Assembly (NCBI GenBank): GCA_008694505.1
Contig: VZDJ01000063.1
Coordinates: forward strand, 5,355,468 to 5,419,467
Direction: 5' to 3'
Length of the DNA stretch: 64,000 nucleotides
From: Cyanoderma ruficeps
Lineage: Eukaryota; Chordata; Aves; Passeriformes; Timaliidae
This document shows, in pieces, positions 11,869-25,400 of the stretch. Position numbers and translations under genes: made by a program. The notes under the pieces are model-generated. The model ran no database searches. It saw nothing but the letters and a program-made list of their open reading frames with translations, and was not told where the DNA came from. Positions within the stretch are counted from its first letter, which is position 1, and every line of letters starts with the position of its first letter.

Positions 11869-12524
11869 CAAAACAACCCCTGGAGCTGCCTGTACCTTCC
11901 CTACACAAGCCAGGCTGAAAACAACCCAGCCCGTGTTGTCCATGGTCAATTTACAGAGGCCACAGTGGCTCTGGGATGAGCTCTGGCATTGTTTCCCAGC
12001 ATCCAGCCCCTGGTCCTGCTGAGATTGGCATGGCCTGGAAGGCTGGTGCTCTGTGGGATGCCTGCATGACTGGCCCCCTTCCTGCATCAATCCCAGGCCA
12101 AGCCCTGGGAAGGGTGGCAGTGGGACGGGATTCTTGTTCTAGAGCTGTCCCCTAGTCCTTGCTGGGTCAGGAAGGGATGGAAAAAGGAGGATGTCGTGTC
12201 TACAGATCCCCTGTTGTCCCTGCTGTGTCCTGGCCACATCTTCCCCAGCCTGATGCTGCTCTGCTGCCTCATTCCTCCTGCCTACCCATGGGAGCTGAGC
12301 CTCGACAGCCTGAAAAATGCTGGGCAGCCCCTGGTGCCCCGGAACGGCACCGGCTGCTGCCGGGAGAAGAAGGAGAGGAAAGAGATGCAGGCGAACAGCA
12401 CAGCCCGGGGAAAACACATTAAAAAATAAATCAAAAGAAACAAGGCGAGCCAGGGAGAAAAATAGTGATGAAAGTTTAAATAGTGCATCTCTCTCTGGGT
12501 CCTATTTGTCTTGTGGCACTTTCA

Positions 12525-12539
12525 GTGTGTGTGTGTGTG
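12525..12539. repeat. GT microsatellite
   Basis: A short GT run. A second GT/T run with an unresolved base (N at 12652) lies 110 bp downstream. Confidence 0.8.
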
Positions 12540-13742
12540 AGCGGGAGGGGCTGGGGCAGCTGCCAGGAGTGCTGCCTCCTCTCCATCCCAAGCAGACACC
12601 TGTATCCCTGTTCCCTCCTGAAATTCCTCCTCCCCCATTTTTTGTGTGTGTNTTTTTTTTATTTTCTGCTTATGATTTGTCTCTTTTTTCATCTGGCCGC
12701 TGGAAGTCTCACGTGTTCCACATTTCTAGGGTCAGCAGGATGGATTTCTCCAGTGGAACAGTGTCTTGCTGGAGAAGGCAGATCCCTAAAATTCAGAAAT
12801 GATTCCTAGAGATGGCTTCATCTCACTGCAGCAAATCTCAGCTCTGCTTTCCCACTCAGTGCCCTGGAGGGACTGATTTTCCTCCATCTAAGCCCTCTCC
12901 AGGACATTTTGAGGAATATCACTGGAATACTCTGCTTTTTCATGCTGAGGAGGGGTTTGATCCCAGATTCTTGGCTAGAGAGTGCTTTAAATATTCAGTT
13001 TTCACAATGGATTGGAATTAAACCAAATGTCAAAGTTCTGAAGTGCTTTGTGAGAGCTGGCTCTGGGCAGGATCCATATTGGAGAGCACACAAGCAGATC
13101 TGTCATGGGATGAGGGAGGGTTTGTATTCTACTGAAAAGCTTTCTGTGCGAGGGGAAAGAAGCTTTGGCAGCCCCCTTCCACACTTTAACAAAGAGCCAG
13201 ATGCTGTGCAGGCAGGTAGCTGGCCAGGTATGGATTGTTTACTGGGAACGTTCACTCTGCAAAGAGTAAAAAAACTTAAAATTTTCTCTCCCAGCTGAAA
13301 GGGCAACACAATGCCAAAGAATATATTGCATTTGTCAGGCCCTCGTTCGATTCTCCCCACCAAAGCAGTGTTTTTGGATGGATCATGTCAGCAGCTACTG
13401 CCAAGCCCTCACTCAGGGTGGGGGGATTCGGAGGGAGCTGTTTTGCTTTGCTGTGTCTGCTCTGGCTGCCCTTAAAATGAAGAGTGTTGCCCACAACTGA
13501 GAGAGGTGGGCCCGTGATCCAGGTCGACCATGATTAATGGTTCCAATCCTGCCTGTCAGGATGGTGGCAAGTCAGGGTGAAACTTCCCAGATGTGTCAGC
13601 AGGGATGGGAGAGGAATGGAGGAAAAATTACCTGCCCACCCAGCCTTGTTACACCGATGTAATCAAATTTACTGATAAGAGCTCCTGTCACACACAGGAT
13701 CCCTGTGTTGGGGATGCCCCTCCCCAGCACAGGCAGCTGAGT

Positions 13743-14265
13743 ATAAAATCATGGAATTGTGGAACAGTTTGAGCTGGAAAAGACCTTAAAGCTCATCTTG
13801 TTCCACGCCCTGCCATGGGCAGGGACACCTTCCTGTATGCCAGGGTGCTCCAAGCCCTGTCCCACCTGGACACTTGTGTGGTTTGGGCTGCGGTTCTCAC
13901 TCATTCGGGGTCACCACTTGTCGATAGCCGAGGCTGGGTGTGTCCCACTTTAGGGACAGAAAGAGAGCAGGCAGACACAGCAGCAGTGAGGGGGAAAACT
14001 CTCTCCTACTTTATTTACAATTTTCTACTTTTATACATTTGTACAGAGGTCCAGAGATTGGCTAGAGAGGTCACCACCTCTCAACCTGTGTGGTGGACAT
14101 GACCATCAATCAACTCTTCTCGCAGAGGAGAAGAATGCAAACATTCCAAGAATAAACTTTGTTTACATGAAGAAGGCTACGTGTGAAAGTTCTGCACAGA
14201 GACAGAAAGGCAGAAAACAGGGCAACACACTTGCAGGGATCCAGGGGCAGCCACAGTTTCCCTGG
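13743..14265 (-). repeat. CR1 3' region split by a solo LTR
   Basis: The minus-oriented CR1 starts at the tail (ATCATGGAATTGTGGAACAG), runs to CCCACCTGGACACTTG, and resumes at CACTTGCAGGGATCCAGGGG in the expected CR1 order (CTGTCCAACCTGGCC... then GGATCCAGGGGCAGCC). The interruption is the LTR at 13877-14227, so the CR1 is the older insertion. It fades after CCCTGGGCAC. Confidence 0.8.
13877..14227 (-). mobile_element. Solo LTR of an endogenous retrovirus, inserted into CR1
   Basis: On the minus strand this 351-bp element begins TGTTGCCCTG and ends AACCACA, giving TGT...ACA termini. It is flanked by a 6-bp direct repeat, CACTTG on the plus strand (13871-13876 and 14228-14233), and interrupts a CR1. 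Inside, on the minus strand, a TATA box TATAAAAG (about 14028-14035) is followed by a poly(A) signal AATAAA (14010-14015) and a U/G-rich stretch, the normal U3-R-U5 order. The target-site size fits the ERVK (beta-like) group. No gag, pol or env is present, so it is the product of LTR-LTR recombination. It could act as a promoter or poly(A) site in the same direction as KIRREL3; nothing shows that it does. Confidence 0.75.
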
Positions 14266-14489
14266 GCACATGGGAAGCTGAGGCACAGATAGATCGGGTG
14301 TTCTGAATCCCAGGTTTTCCCAGCTGGAATATCCCTCCATCCCTGCTCTTGTGCAAGCCTCCTGCTCTGCCAGGCTGCCCTGCACCAAGCCCTGTAACCA
14401 GCCCCCACCTGCTTTGGAGGGATGGCAGGGCCTGAGCCACATTTGGGCATCCCACATGGGACCTTCTGTGATAAAAGGAGCCCCAGGGA

Positions 14490-14815
14490 GGACAACTCCC
14501 TGGCAGGAGGGTGGAACCAGGTGAAGGTCTGGCTCTGCCCCCAGAGAACACACAGGACAAGAGGAATCAGCCTCAGACTGCATGAGGGGAGGGTCAGGTC
14601 GGACATCAGGGGGAATTTCTCCATGGAAAGGGTGGTCAGGCATTGGCAGGGGCTGCCCAGGGTGGTGTTGGAGTCCCCACCTCTGGAGATGTTCGAGGAA
14701 CAACTGGATGTGGCACTCAGTGCTCTGGGCTGACAAGGGGGGATTGGTCACAGGTTGGACTTGATGGTCTGGGAGTCTTTTCCAGCCAAAATGCTTCTGG
14801 AACTCTCCAAATGAT
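14490..14815 (+). repeat. CR1 3' region
   Basis: It includes GACATCAGGGGGAATTTCTCC, AAAGGGTGGTCAGGCATTGG, GGTGTTGGAGTCCCCACCTC and the end TTGGACTTGATGGTCTGGGAG. This copy shows the uninterrupted CR1 order that is broken at 7567. Confidence 0.85.
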
Positions 14816-16605
14816 TCTGGGACTCCACAGAGGCTGCAGCATCCTCACTAACCCTACACCGGATTAATTAGAGGTGCTTTGGGGGCAGATGCTGAAACTA
14901 AAGAGCACAGCCCTGGGTCAATCTCCTTTGGAGGCAGCAGGGACCTGGATCCAGTGGAGCCCCTGGGAATGAGGGAAGAGCCCACGAGATTGCAGAGACG
15001 CTCCAAGCACATCTCGCTTTGCTGTAGCTACAAACACCCTCCCACAAAGAGAAATGCAAAGCTGAAGGAAAAGGCTGTGGCATACCCTGGCTCGCCTCAG
15101 CTGCAGGACATGCCTGAACCTTCTCCTGGGAGGGGGATCAGCAGGAACATCATTATCTCCCCAATGTAGGCCAGCACCCCTGCCTCCTCCTCCCCCTGTG
15201 TGCAGCTCCCGGGTGCAGACTGACAGATCAGAGAACGCAGGCAAAAAAACCGAATTCATTATTTTTCCCATATGTCAGATAGTTTCAAATTGTTAAAGGA
15301 AAAAAAAAAGTAAGAGAGGGGGAAAAAAAAAAGAGGGGGGTTATTACTGTTCATTAAAATGTAGGGAAAAAAGGAAAAGAGGAGCAAAACCCTGAGCTTG
15401 TCCCCTTCTTCTGGCGAGAGCTGCTCTTAGATCCCCCCTCTTGCAGGATGGGGGGGGAGAACTCCTGCCTGCCTCCTCCCAGGGGGTGCCATGGAAATTC
15501 AGTGATGCAGAGCACAGTGGGATGACATGGGACCTGGGCATTAAGGTTTGGGCCTTGATTATCTGCATCTGTTTCGAGGCTGCACGTGTCTTGAGCTCAT
15601 TAACCAACACTTCTTCTGTTAATTAGCCGTGATATTTACTATCCCAAGGCCACCTTACAGGCCTGGCAGCCTCAGCAGAGTCGAATCCTGCATTTCCCTT
15701 GGGATGGGCCTGGCAGGGAGCCTGGGACACGGACCCACGTGTAAGGAGCTGGAAGGGCACGAGAGCCAGGCAGGCAGCCCTCCCACTGCACAGCACCAGG
15801 AGACCTCCCCACCTCAGCCTACATCCAGGGCAGATCCCAGGGATGGGCACAGCCCTCCCCAACTCCCTGCAGGCTGAGGAGGGCGAGGGGAGGTTGGTAT
15901 TTGGAGCCTTGCTGCATCTCTAGCCTCATCCCAGGCTCCTCTCTGGAGTGCTCAGGGACAAGAAGACAGAACGAGATGTGAGTTTCCAGCTCAGGAGCCC
16001 ATTTTCACCATTGTGGCCCTGGTGCTGATGCACCTGCTCAGTGCCAGAGGCTTTGCCCTCCCCTCTCCTGTGGCATTTCCCTGCCTGGCCCCACTGGGAT
16101 GTGCAGGTACCTGGTCTGACGCAGCTATTCCAGACTCGGATGACAGAGAAGCACCTGCTGTCACCAATGCCAGGCACTCCAGCACGGGATGGGGACATCA
16201 CAGGGCTGCTTTGTCATTCCCAGGCTGCACTTTGAAGAGTGGAGGGATTCTACTTTCCTTTGAGTTTGGAAAGACTGATTTTATTTATTTGTTTTTAAGG
16301 TGAAAGGCTGATTTTTCCTTTTTTCTCCTCTTTCCCTTAAAGGCCACAGCTTTGTCATGTGCTCCCCCTTAAACCATTCCCTGCCCCAAAGCCATGGCTA
16401 TTGCTGCTTTTCCCAGCTGCAGCCCAGGGCTGGAGAAAACCCACATCTGGCTGCAGGGAAGTGTCACTGAGGAAACTGGGAACAGGAAAGGGCAAGAAGA
16501 GACAAGATTTTAGGCCAGGCTGAGAAAAATCTCCCTGGCACTTCCTGCGCCTAGGATTTGAAGTATAGCTGCCATTTCAAGCAAGAAGGGTGCCTTTTCA
16601 TTTGT

Positions 16606-16825
16606 AGAATCTCAGAACTGGAGATTGGAAGGGACCTTAAAGCCCATCTCATTCCACCCCCTGCCATAGGCAAGGACACCTTCCACTACCTCAGGTTGCT
16701 CCAACTCTGTCCAACCTGGCCTTGGACACTTCAAGAGATGGAGCAGCCACAGCTTCTCTGGGCACCCTTTGCAGGGCCTCAGCACCCTCACAGGGAAGGA
16801 TTTGTCCCTGTGGTTTCCCTGTCCC
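16606..16825 (-). repeat. CR1 3' end fragment
   Basis: Minus orientation: the tail AGAATCTCAGAACTGGAGATTGG is followed by GGGACCTTAAAGCCCATCTC, CTGTCCAACCTGGCCTTGGAC and CCACAGCTTCTCTGGGCACC. Confidence 0.85.
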
Positions 16826-17287
16826 TGCCTGTTTGCACAGCAGGAGGATCCAGCTGAGGGAAAGGATGAAGAATTTTCACACCTGTTCAATCTGGGTCAC
16901 TAGGAAGGGTGGAGATTCTCCAGGATTTTAGGCTGTTGCCTTGTGCTGCTCTCCATGGACATGTTGGGATGGATCCACCAGGGTTGGAAAAGCTCCTATA
17001 TCACTCTGCAGGAATGATGAGAAGATTTCTTGACCCAAATACCCTTCCTTGGGCATGGATCCTTGTTTCTAAATGCTGAGCACCTGACATCAGCACCTGA
17101 CTGAATTTGGAGGGATGGAGAGGTTTCCAAGGGCTGAGAGTGTGGCTGACTGGGATGAAGATGGGCTAAGGTGGGATCAGAGGAGGATGTGGGGTGTTGC
17201 CTACAGCTCATGTCTACGCTGTGGCTCTTGGAAGCAAAGGACAACCATGACAGACCTGTCCCTTTCCAGCGCCCATTCCAGGCCATA

Positions 17288-17482
17288 GCAGTGAGGCCCT
17301 GGCACAGGGTGCCCAGAGCAGCTGTGGCTGCCCCTGCATCCCTGGCAGTGTCCAAGGCCAGGCTGGACAGGGCTTGGAGCAGCCTGGGGTAGTGGAAGGT
17401 GTCCCTGCCCATGGCAGAAGGGGATGGAATGGGATGAGCTTTAAGGTTCCTTCCAACTCAAACCGTTGTTGGATTCTGTGAA
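17288..17482 (+). repeat. CR1 3' end fragment
   Basis: From GGCCCTGGCACAGGGTGCCC through GGACAGGGCTTGGAGCAGCC to CAAACCGTTGTTGGATTCTGTGA. About 195 bp, plus orientation. Confidence 0.9.
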
Positions 17483-19640
17483 TATTCCCATTTGCAGGGC
17501 ACCAATTGGAAGTTCTTGCATCCCTCCTTCCTTGGCAGGAACAGGCTGTGCATTGTGTTGAGTGATGCTCTTTCCAGCCTCCACCAGGAGACATTCCCTC
17601 TCAGACCCCTGGCTGTGCTGCTGCAGAGGAACTGAGGGCAGATCCTACCCGGGACCCCCGGAAATTCAGGGACATGGAAATTCAGCGCTTGGCTCTTGCC
17701 TTGTGGTGGCACCGAGATGGACGAGGCAGGAAGGGCTGGGCTGGGAGCTGGGACCTGTGATCTGGGTACCAGCCAAACCCTCCCAGGCATAAAACACCAC
17801 CAGAAATAATAAATGAAGGCCTTAGAAAGAGACTTATCCCATGTCCCAGATCTGTCAGTGCCTGCTTCCCTCTCCTCTCCCCAGCACCACGGGCCTGCAA
17901 ACAGCTGGATTCAACCCCCCTGTGGCATCCGGCAGGTCCAGCCAGATAAAAACATTTCCCTGTTCAACACACCTGGGCTGAGCCACCTCAGGCCTCTCAC
18001 ACCCCACATCCTCCCGCTGCTGGGCTGGGCAGGCTCCTGGACCCTCTCCCTCATTCAGGACACGGGTGTCCCAGGGATGCCGTGCTAACCATCTCCTCAG
18101 GGAAAAGTGTAGCTGGAACTGGGCCTCCAGCTCTGGCAAACAAAGAACAACCCCCAGCTCTGCTTTTAGCGCCGTGCAGAGCATTTAAAGATCAAACAGA
18201 CCCAGGCACCGATGATGTTGTGGCGGATCCCATGGGAGCTTTGCTGGATGCCAGGGATGTGTCCCTGAGCTGCAGAGGTCACGGCTCTGCAGACCTTCAG
18301 CTGCTCTGCAGTGAGGGCTGAGCAAATCCCCACGGACGAATCCAGCATCAATCAGCTGAGTTTGATCAATGCAGTGCAATTCCTTATCTCCAGCGTGGCT
18401 GGGCCACACATTTCTAAGGAAACCAAATCCAGCCTGTGCAGGACGGAGCACGATCAATCCCAATGTCCCAGCATTGGCACATGTCTGGGTTCGGTCTGAG
18501 TCCCTTATCAGGCAGCAGCACAGCTCCACAAGGAAAAGGTTCAGCCTCACAGACACTTTAGTGCCCTTGTCTCCCCTCCAGTCCCTCAGCCTTTCCCAGG
18601 ATCATTCATCCTGCACAGATCATTAGCACACCCCCATTTTAAGATAAATTACCCAAATCTTTACACCTCTGCTCAGAGGGAATCCCCTGGGGGTGGCTGT
18701 TCCCAGAGAGCCTGTAAATTGCATTGTAGCAGGAAAGTGGGGCTGGAAAAGCAGGAATCCTGCTTAAAGCCATGACACAAAGATCCTGAGAATACTGGTT
18801 TTGGGATTGCTCTGCCTCCACGGTTTGTCAAAGGTTTTTCTTTGAGAGGAGCACAAAGATAGAGGTGTCACCCAAACTTAGGGACATGGTGCCTGTGTTC
18901 AGGACCCTGCAGGGAAACAGGCAGGTTCCCTGGGCTTCACCCTCTAGAAATGGTGACAACCCTACCAGAAATCATGGGATTTGTAGGAAAAGTCCAGAGG
19001 AAAGGACGCCAGTGGAGAGGAGAGGGACTGGAGAGCATGGGAAGGCAGAGCAAACAGAACTCGTTAGAGAAGGGAGTAGATATACTACCTGGGGCTGCTC
19101 CAAAATCTGCTCCCAAATGTGTTTTGGTTTTTTTAAAATAAGATATTGATTTTGTTTCCTCTTCTTTTTTTTTNTTTTTTTTTTTTTCCTATTTTGACTG
19201 ATGGAGTGTTTCGGAGAAATGTCTGCTTTGGTGGAATTTTATTCTTTTTTAATTAAGGAATCAATAGCAAAAAAAAAGGCAGCAACATGTCAGTAGGGGA
19301 AATGTTTTGGAATCGTTCCTCTTGAAAGGTGATGGCAAATCTGAGCAGGTTTGGCCTGACCTGGGAAATGAGGCGAGGAAAGAGCAGGGGAGGGAGCACC
19401 AGGTAGCTGAGTGATGGCTCCCAGGAGCTTCTGCAGAGAAATAGTTGTGCTTCCTTCGGACTTTTTTGCTTGATTTTTTTATTGTTTTCTCTTTTCTGGC
19501 AGTTCTCATTATTGTTCTCCATCCAACACCTCCGAAATGTTATTGGCTGAGAAGCAGCAGCTCCCTTAGGGCTGTTCCCCTCCTTAGACTGAGACGTGCA
19601 CAAAGCAATTAGGACAGGACTAACGACATCCCAGCTCCTG

Positions 19641-19792
19641 GTTCCTGCTCACCAGTCCCAGCTCCCACCGCAGCAGGTTCCTGCTCACCAGTCCCAGCTC
19701 CCACCACAGCAGGTTCCTGCTCACCAGTCCCAGCTCCCACCACAGCAGGTTCCTGCTCACCAACCCCAGCACACCCAGTTCCTGCTCACCAG
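19641..19792. repeat. 36-bp minisatellite, three full units and two partial
   Basis: The unit GTTCCTGCTCACCAGTCCCA plus GCTCCCACCGCAGCAG occupies 19641-19676, 19677-19712 and 19713-19748, nearly identical. Two shortened units follow to about 19792. In one frame it reads a 12-residue repeat containing VPAHQSQLPPQQ, but no start, splice or conservation evidence supports coding. Confidence 0.9.
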
Positions 19793-22454
19793 GTGTGCTT
19801 GGCTGAAATGACCGTGCTCAGTCACAGCAGAGGAGCCTCCAAGGACACAGACCAAGGTGGGGGTTGATGCTGCTGTTGGTAATGGAGTATCAGCTTTCCA
19901 TTCCATGGGGAAGCCCACTTTGAGGGGTTCTACCATACCTTTTCCCATTACTCCCACTATCCGAGTGCATGAGGAGCTCTTGCTCAGCTTGACTCACAAA
20001 TCGATCCCAAAGTTTCTATGTCATAAACCCATAAACGGTGACATAAATAAACACCATTGTTGTACCCCTGGGCTGGAGCCCCAAGGTGATGCCTGTGGGA
20101 TGCTCCAGCTCCCTGGCTCTGAGCTGTTTTGGATCTCTTCCCAACGCAGCCACGGACAGCACGGATAGTTGGAGCTGCTGCCAGGCCATTGTTGGCCACA
20201 GCGCTTTTTCCTGGTGGCAGAGACAGCCCAGGCGAGAGCTGCAGGGTTTGGGATGCATTCCTGGACTGCTGGCAGCCAGACATCCTGCTGCACGCTGCTC
20301 CTGCGGGATGGGACGTGAGCTGTCCCGTCCCATCTGCCGTGGGGAGGCCACTGAAAATGCTCAGCTTCTCCCGTTGGCACCAACCCCCAAGGGCTGGCCA
20401 TGCACCCAGGGCTGCGGGGAGCCCTGTTCTGGGGAGGTGGATTTCCCTGCTGGGGAGCAGAGAGAGACAGAGAGATGCCACTGGCATTACCCAAAGCATC
20501 CATCACCATCCCCCTCCTGCCTCCTGAGGGTTTAATCCATCGGGTCCTGGCTGCCGAAAGGAAGAGAAAAGGAAGAGAAATGAGAAAGCCCAAAGGTGGT
20601 TGGTCCAAGGGGCAGGACAGAACCCTGCTCTGTCACAGCTGAAGGGAGAAGGCAGGACAGAAACTGTGCTGGATAGAAAGGGGATGGGAAGAAAATCCTA
20701 CTTAGGGATTTAGGTTTTTTTTTTAAACAAGAAGTGTTGAGTTAGCACAAAAGGAGATGTTTGGAAGGTGTCAAAACACAGGTTTTTGGCTTTTTCCTGC
20801 CTAGCCTTTCATTTTGGAAAGGCTCATGTGAAATTTGTGGCCATTTTCAGGAACATAAACATAACTCTGCTGCCCTGTCCCAGCTGGAATGCTTTCCCAG
20901 CTTTGACTCACACAACAAACAGCTCCCGGTGAGTTTTAATGGAAAACCAATCACCCAGCCCTGGACCAGGGGCTCCATCACTTTATGAGCTCTCCTTTTG
21001 GGACAAGCTGTGCCTGACCAGAGAGACAGGGCATGCAGGCCTGGAGGGGGTGGGTTAAATAGAATAGACTGAGAAAGAAGAGGCAAAAAGCTGGGAGAAG
21101 GGGGATCCAAGTAGTGTTTGGTGGGAAACTGGCTGGAAAGGATGAGGTCCTGTCGGGACATGTGGGCTTGGAAGGCAGAAGAGTGATGCAAAGCTCCTTC
21201 CTGAGCTCCCCACTGATCCCTGCAGCCCATGGAGGCAGTTCCCAGCCCTGTCCCTGAACCCTCACCGTTATTCATGACAGCCTTATGGTGCCACTTAACA
21301 AGCCTGACAATTAGAAAATACCACGAGGTTCAAAAGCAGAGAGGCTGCCCAGAGGTTGATGAAGGAGGGAAGAGACAGCGGGATCCAAGTCCTGCCTGCA
21401 GCAGGAGGGGACAGCCAAAGCCTGGCTCATCCCTGTGTGCCCCACCTCCTCTGGCAGCAGCAGATTTAGGGGCAGCAGCCCAGGTTGCAGAGGCAGAGGC
21501 AGCTGGGCCCTGTGTGAGGGCTGTGACTCCCCGAGTTCCCTTCGGCCCATCCCGCTCCCACAGATCCGGCAGCATCCGCCGCCCCGCGCTGGCTCCCGGC
21601 GAACTTCTCTCCTTCCCTTTCAAAGTGCTGGAGACGAGGATGGCACATGAGGGAACTCCCAGCCCCTGGGCACTTGTCAGTTATCCCTGAGACGCTCCAG
21701 CTAATTATTTTTATCCTTCACGAGTCGTGTGGCATTCCGGAGGTGTGGAAAATAGGACATTCTCGGCATCTCTCTCTCTCTCTGGCGTGGGCTAATGGTG
21801 CCTGTAAATTGCTGCTCCGTGTCAGGGGATCACTGTTCCTAATCAGGCTGAGATTTCTGATGGGCTCCACGCTGACCCTCCACACTTCTTCCTCCCCTGC
21901 TTTGCTTCAGGTTGTGTTTTCCAGTGACAGAAGATTTTCCTTCCCCTTGTGCCCTCTCAGTCCATTATGGGCTTGCAGGACTCTGGCAGGAGGGAGGCAG
22001 GAGTCTCTGGGGAGGGATGTATGGACTGGAATGCTGTTCCTTTTTCGGCCTGCAGACCACCAAAACTATCTGAAAAGTGTCTCACAAGGAGGCAAACGAC
22101 TGCGTTGGCTTTGTAAACACATGGTTGTCTCCTGTTCCTCTCTTTTTTTGAGAAGTGGTGAAGACCACAGGGTGAATTTGTGCTTTCCCTGGGCTCATTT
22201 CTCCTGTGCTGAAGACCTTTGGCCCTGAGGGCTGTGAATGGCACAGAGCTTTTCAGGAATGGGGGGAAGGTGGTGGGGGTGAGGCTCTCATACCCAGAGA
22301 GCCTCCAAGGCATGTTGTGACCATGGCATTGCATGTTCTGGGTGAGGATGGTGGTCACAGACCTGGTGGTACCGCAGCGATGTGGGAGCTCTGCCCACAC
22401 ACAGGAATTCGGGTGGTGAAATACAAGGCAAGGGAGAAGGTGTTTGTTTCCCAT

Positions 22455-22475
22455 CAAACAAACAAACAAACAAAC
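22455..22475. repeat. CAAA microsatellite
   Basis: Five CAAA units. Confidence 0.85.
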
Positions 22476-25400
22476 CAACCAGATCTGCTTGTGACTATCT
22501 TCCAGCTACTCCAGGCAGCGACAGAGGAGTTGGTTTGTTGTTTACCCACTCGGAGAGGAGATAAGGTCAGGAAAACATAGTTGGCTTCTGCAATCCTAAG
22601 GGGGAGAGCAAAGCTCAATCTGGCAGATGAATCACTCGCTATTGACTGCTCTTCTCCTCTATTATTCCTCCATTTCACGAGAAACCTCCAAAACACACGG
22701 ACACAAATATTTCCACCCAGGCCACAGCAATACTCGATGCTCTCCCACAAATCCCACCTCTGCCTCACCAGGAGTTGCTGCAAGTCCTGTTGCACACTTT
22801 GGGTCAGGGCAGGTCCCAAGACAAGCTCCTGGAGAAGATTTTTGGAAGTCAGTGACAGCCATCATAGCCATGGGACAGGTAGGAGATGCCAGGCCTCAGC
22901 ACAGGCTGCCTCGTCACAGCTGGATGCAAACTACCATTTGCATTAGGTTAAAATCTTGAGTAAATTGAAATCACAGCAACATCTGCTGCTTTTTCATTAA
23001 GCTTGTGTTGACACCAGAGGAGGGGGACCTTGGAAAGACAGATGGAAAGGAGGGGGGAAGGTGGATTGACTCAGCACAGGCTCTTGAATTGCCTCTGGCA
23101 GGACCCCTGGGCATTGCACTGGGCATTACAGTTTGGGAAAAATGACCTCAAACAAGAAGGTCCCTCCACCTTGGGCTCTGCTTTCCACCCCAGAGAGGGG
23201 TCAGGGAATGCAGGGCACAGCTGTCCACCTAAGGAATCACCCCCTTCCCAGAAATGGGGCCTATGGCACTGCCAAGAGAGCTCCCAGGGGTCTTGGGTTG
23301 GTTTTGAGAGAGCTTTGCTCGGCTTCTGCAGAGCAGAAGGGATGGGGGCGAACATCTGCCAGCAAACCGAGCGTCACCAAATCCACAGCAGCTGTGCCCT
23401 GCTTCTCACATCCTCTCTCAGTCTTCTTCCAGCCCAGATTCTAAAACCATTGGAGGCGAGGAGGAGCGGAGCTTTGCGTCACGGAAAAACCAACACTTTG
23501 CTCGTCCTCAGCACTGCAAAGCTTCAGAACATGACCCTGGCATGCTCCACCAATAAGAGAGGCAAAGCAGTTTTATTTTCACTAGAAATTCCCTCACTTC
23601 TTCATGCAGTTTCAAGGCTTTAGGGACCTGACATCTGATTCTGGAGTGCCACTTGTGCAGCGCAGCTGTTGCTAAGCCTCATCCCAGGGCCTCACAGCAG
23701 CAGCTTCCCAAACAAACCCAGCTCAAATAAAAAGGGTTATACATGTCTGCAAACAGCCACCCTTGTGCCAGAGCTTGTTTGGAGGGTTGTTTGTGGAGGA
23801 AAAAAACCACACTGAGGAGGATTTGTTGGGCTGTCCATCTCTAGTCACTGTAACCACCGACATGGGGCTGCCTCCATGGTCGCTGTTCCCACTGCATTCC
23901 ATGCTGGGACAGCACCCACAGCACGCCCCAGAGACCTGGCTGTGGCACTGCCAGCACATTAACACCATCTGCAGCCATGGAAGGGAGGGAAAGCCTTATC
24001 TGTGTGGGAAATTATGGGCTGGCAGTGGTTTTTGGGAGCACGAGTCTGCGGGATCCACGGGCAGGAATATGCTGCAGGTTTGGATGGGTCCCCTGAGAGC
24101 ACAGAAGGGAGGGACTCACAGTCCCAGTGCCATGTACCAACATACTGGGACCATGCTGAGGACACAGGTGCCATTTTACCTGCTGGAGAGACACCAGCAA
24201 GTCCCAGTGGCCACCTCAGCCCTGGTCACTGCCCTCCAGGGCTGGAACCAGCACCATGCCAGCTCATGGTGCAAACCCAGGAGCATCCTCAGAGTCTGTG
24301 GCTTTGTTTCGCACACAGAGCTGTCCCTGCAAGTCCCTCCCTCACACTGTGCCACCCACCAGCACCATTCCATGATGCCCCAAGCTGTGGCTCAATCCTG
24401 GCCATGCCAAGTCCTGCCAGCTCCTCTCCGGGGGCTCACACGAGCTCATTAGGACTGTGGTTCACACTGGGATTTGCCACCTGAGGTGACAAGTTGGTTT
24501 CTCATTTCTCCGGTGATTTTGTTCTCCAACACCCCCAAAGAGAAAGGGATGACCGTTCCCATTTGTCCAAGAGGAGTGTCCAAGTGGCTGTCGGGTGCCC
24601 TAGCAAAGCCAGGGATTAACACACCAGTTCCTCTGTCCTTGCTCTGCTCTTGTCCATATGTGGCCCAAGCAGGCAGCAATTAGAGCTGACAACGAGCTGC
24701 AAAGATCGTCTGGAGATCCTGACCAGGATGAGCAACACTTCGAGGTCAGGGGAGCAGGAATACTTCAGAAGAAATGACTCATTCCAGTTAAGAAAAGGAT
24801 GCTGCTGCTCCTGCCCTGGGCTCATTTTGTACCAATTCAATTCACCATTTGCTGCGCTGCACTAATGCAAAGGCACGATGAGGGGCAGGGCAGGGAGAAC
24901 ACCTGACACGGGGGTTCAGCTCTGCCCTCCTGGAGCAGGGTTGGTTCTCCTTTGTTACATCCTCGAATGGGTCAAATAGATTTAGAAACCTAAAGGCTTG
25001 AAGTGGCTGCCTGTTCCCGACAAACCCTGAGTGCTCTCTGCAAATAAAACCCCCAACACTCGTCAGATTTCAAAAGTGATTTGGATGAAGGAATTGTCCC
25101 CAAAGCAAGAAGTGCTGTTAATTTTCTCCTTCACTGCAGCGAGGCTGCTGGAGGAATGGGGTGGGGCTCCAGGCAGACATCCCAGCCCTGCCCGGATGGC
25201 ATAGCTGGATAATTCACAAGCTCTCGTGAATATTCAGGTGTGATGTGAATAAAGAGCACCCACTTTCCTTCTCTGATTCCCCAGGGCAGGACCTGCAGGG
25301 GGAAAACCCTCTAACACAACCTTCACCAGCCCCACAGGGGAGATGTGTGGGGTGCAGGAACGGGAGCAGCACAAACACCCTCGGGGGGTCCTGCCCTTCC

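Noticed and set aside
13900..13916. Retroviral primer-binding-site-like sequence (TGGTGACCCCGAATGAG on the minus strand), two bases after an ACA.
   Set aside because: The TGT...ACA termini and the 6-bp CACTTG repeats place this stretch inside the solo LTR, and no internal retroviral sequence follows.
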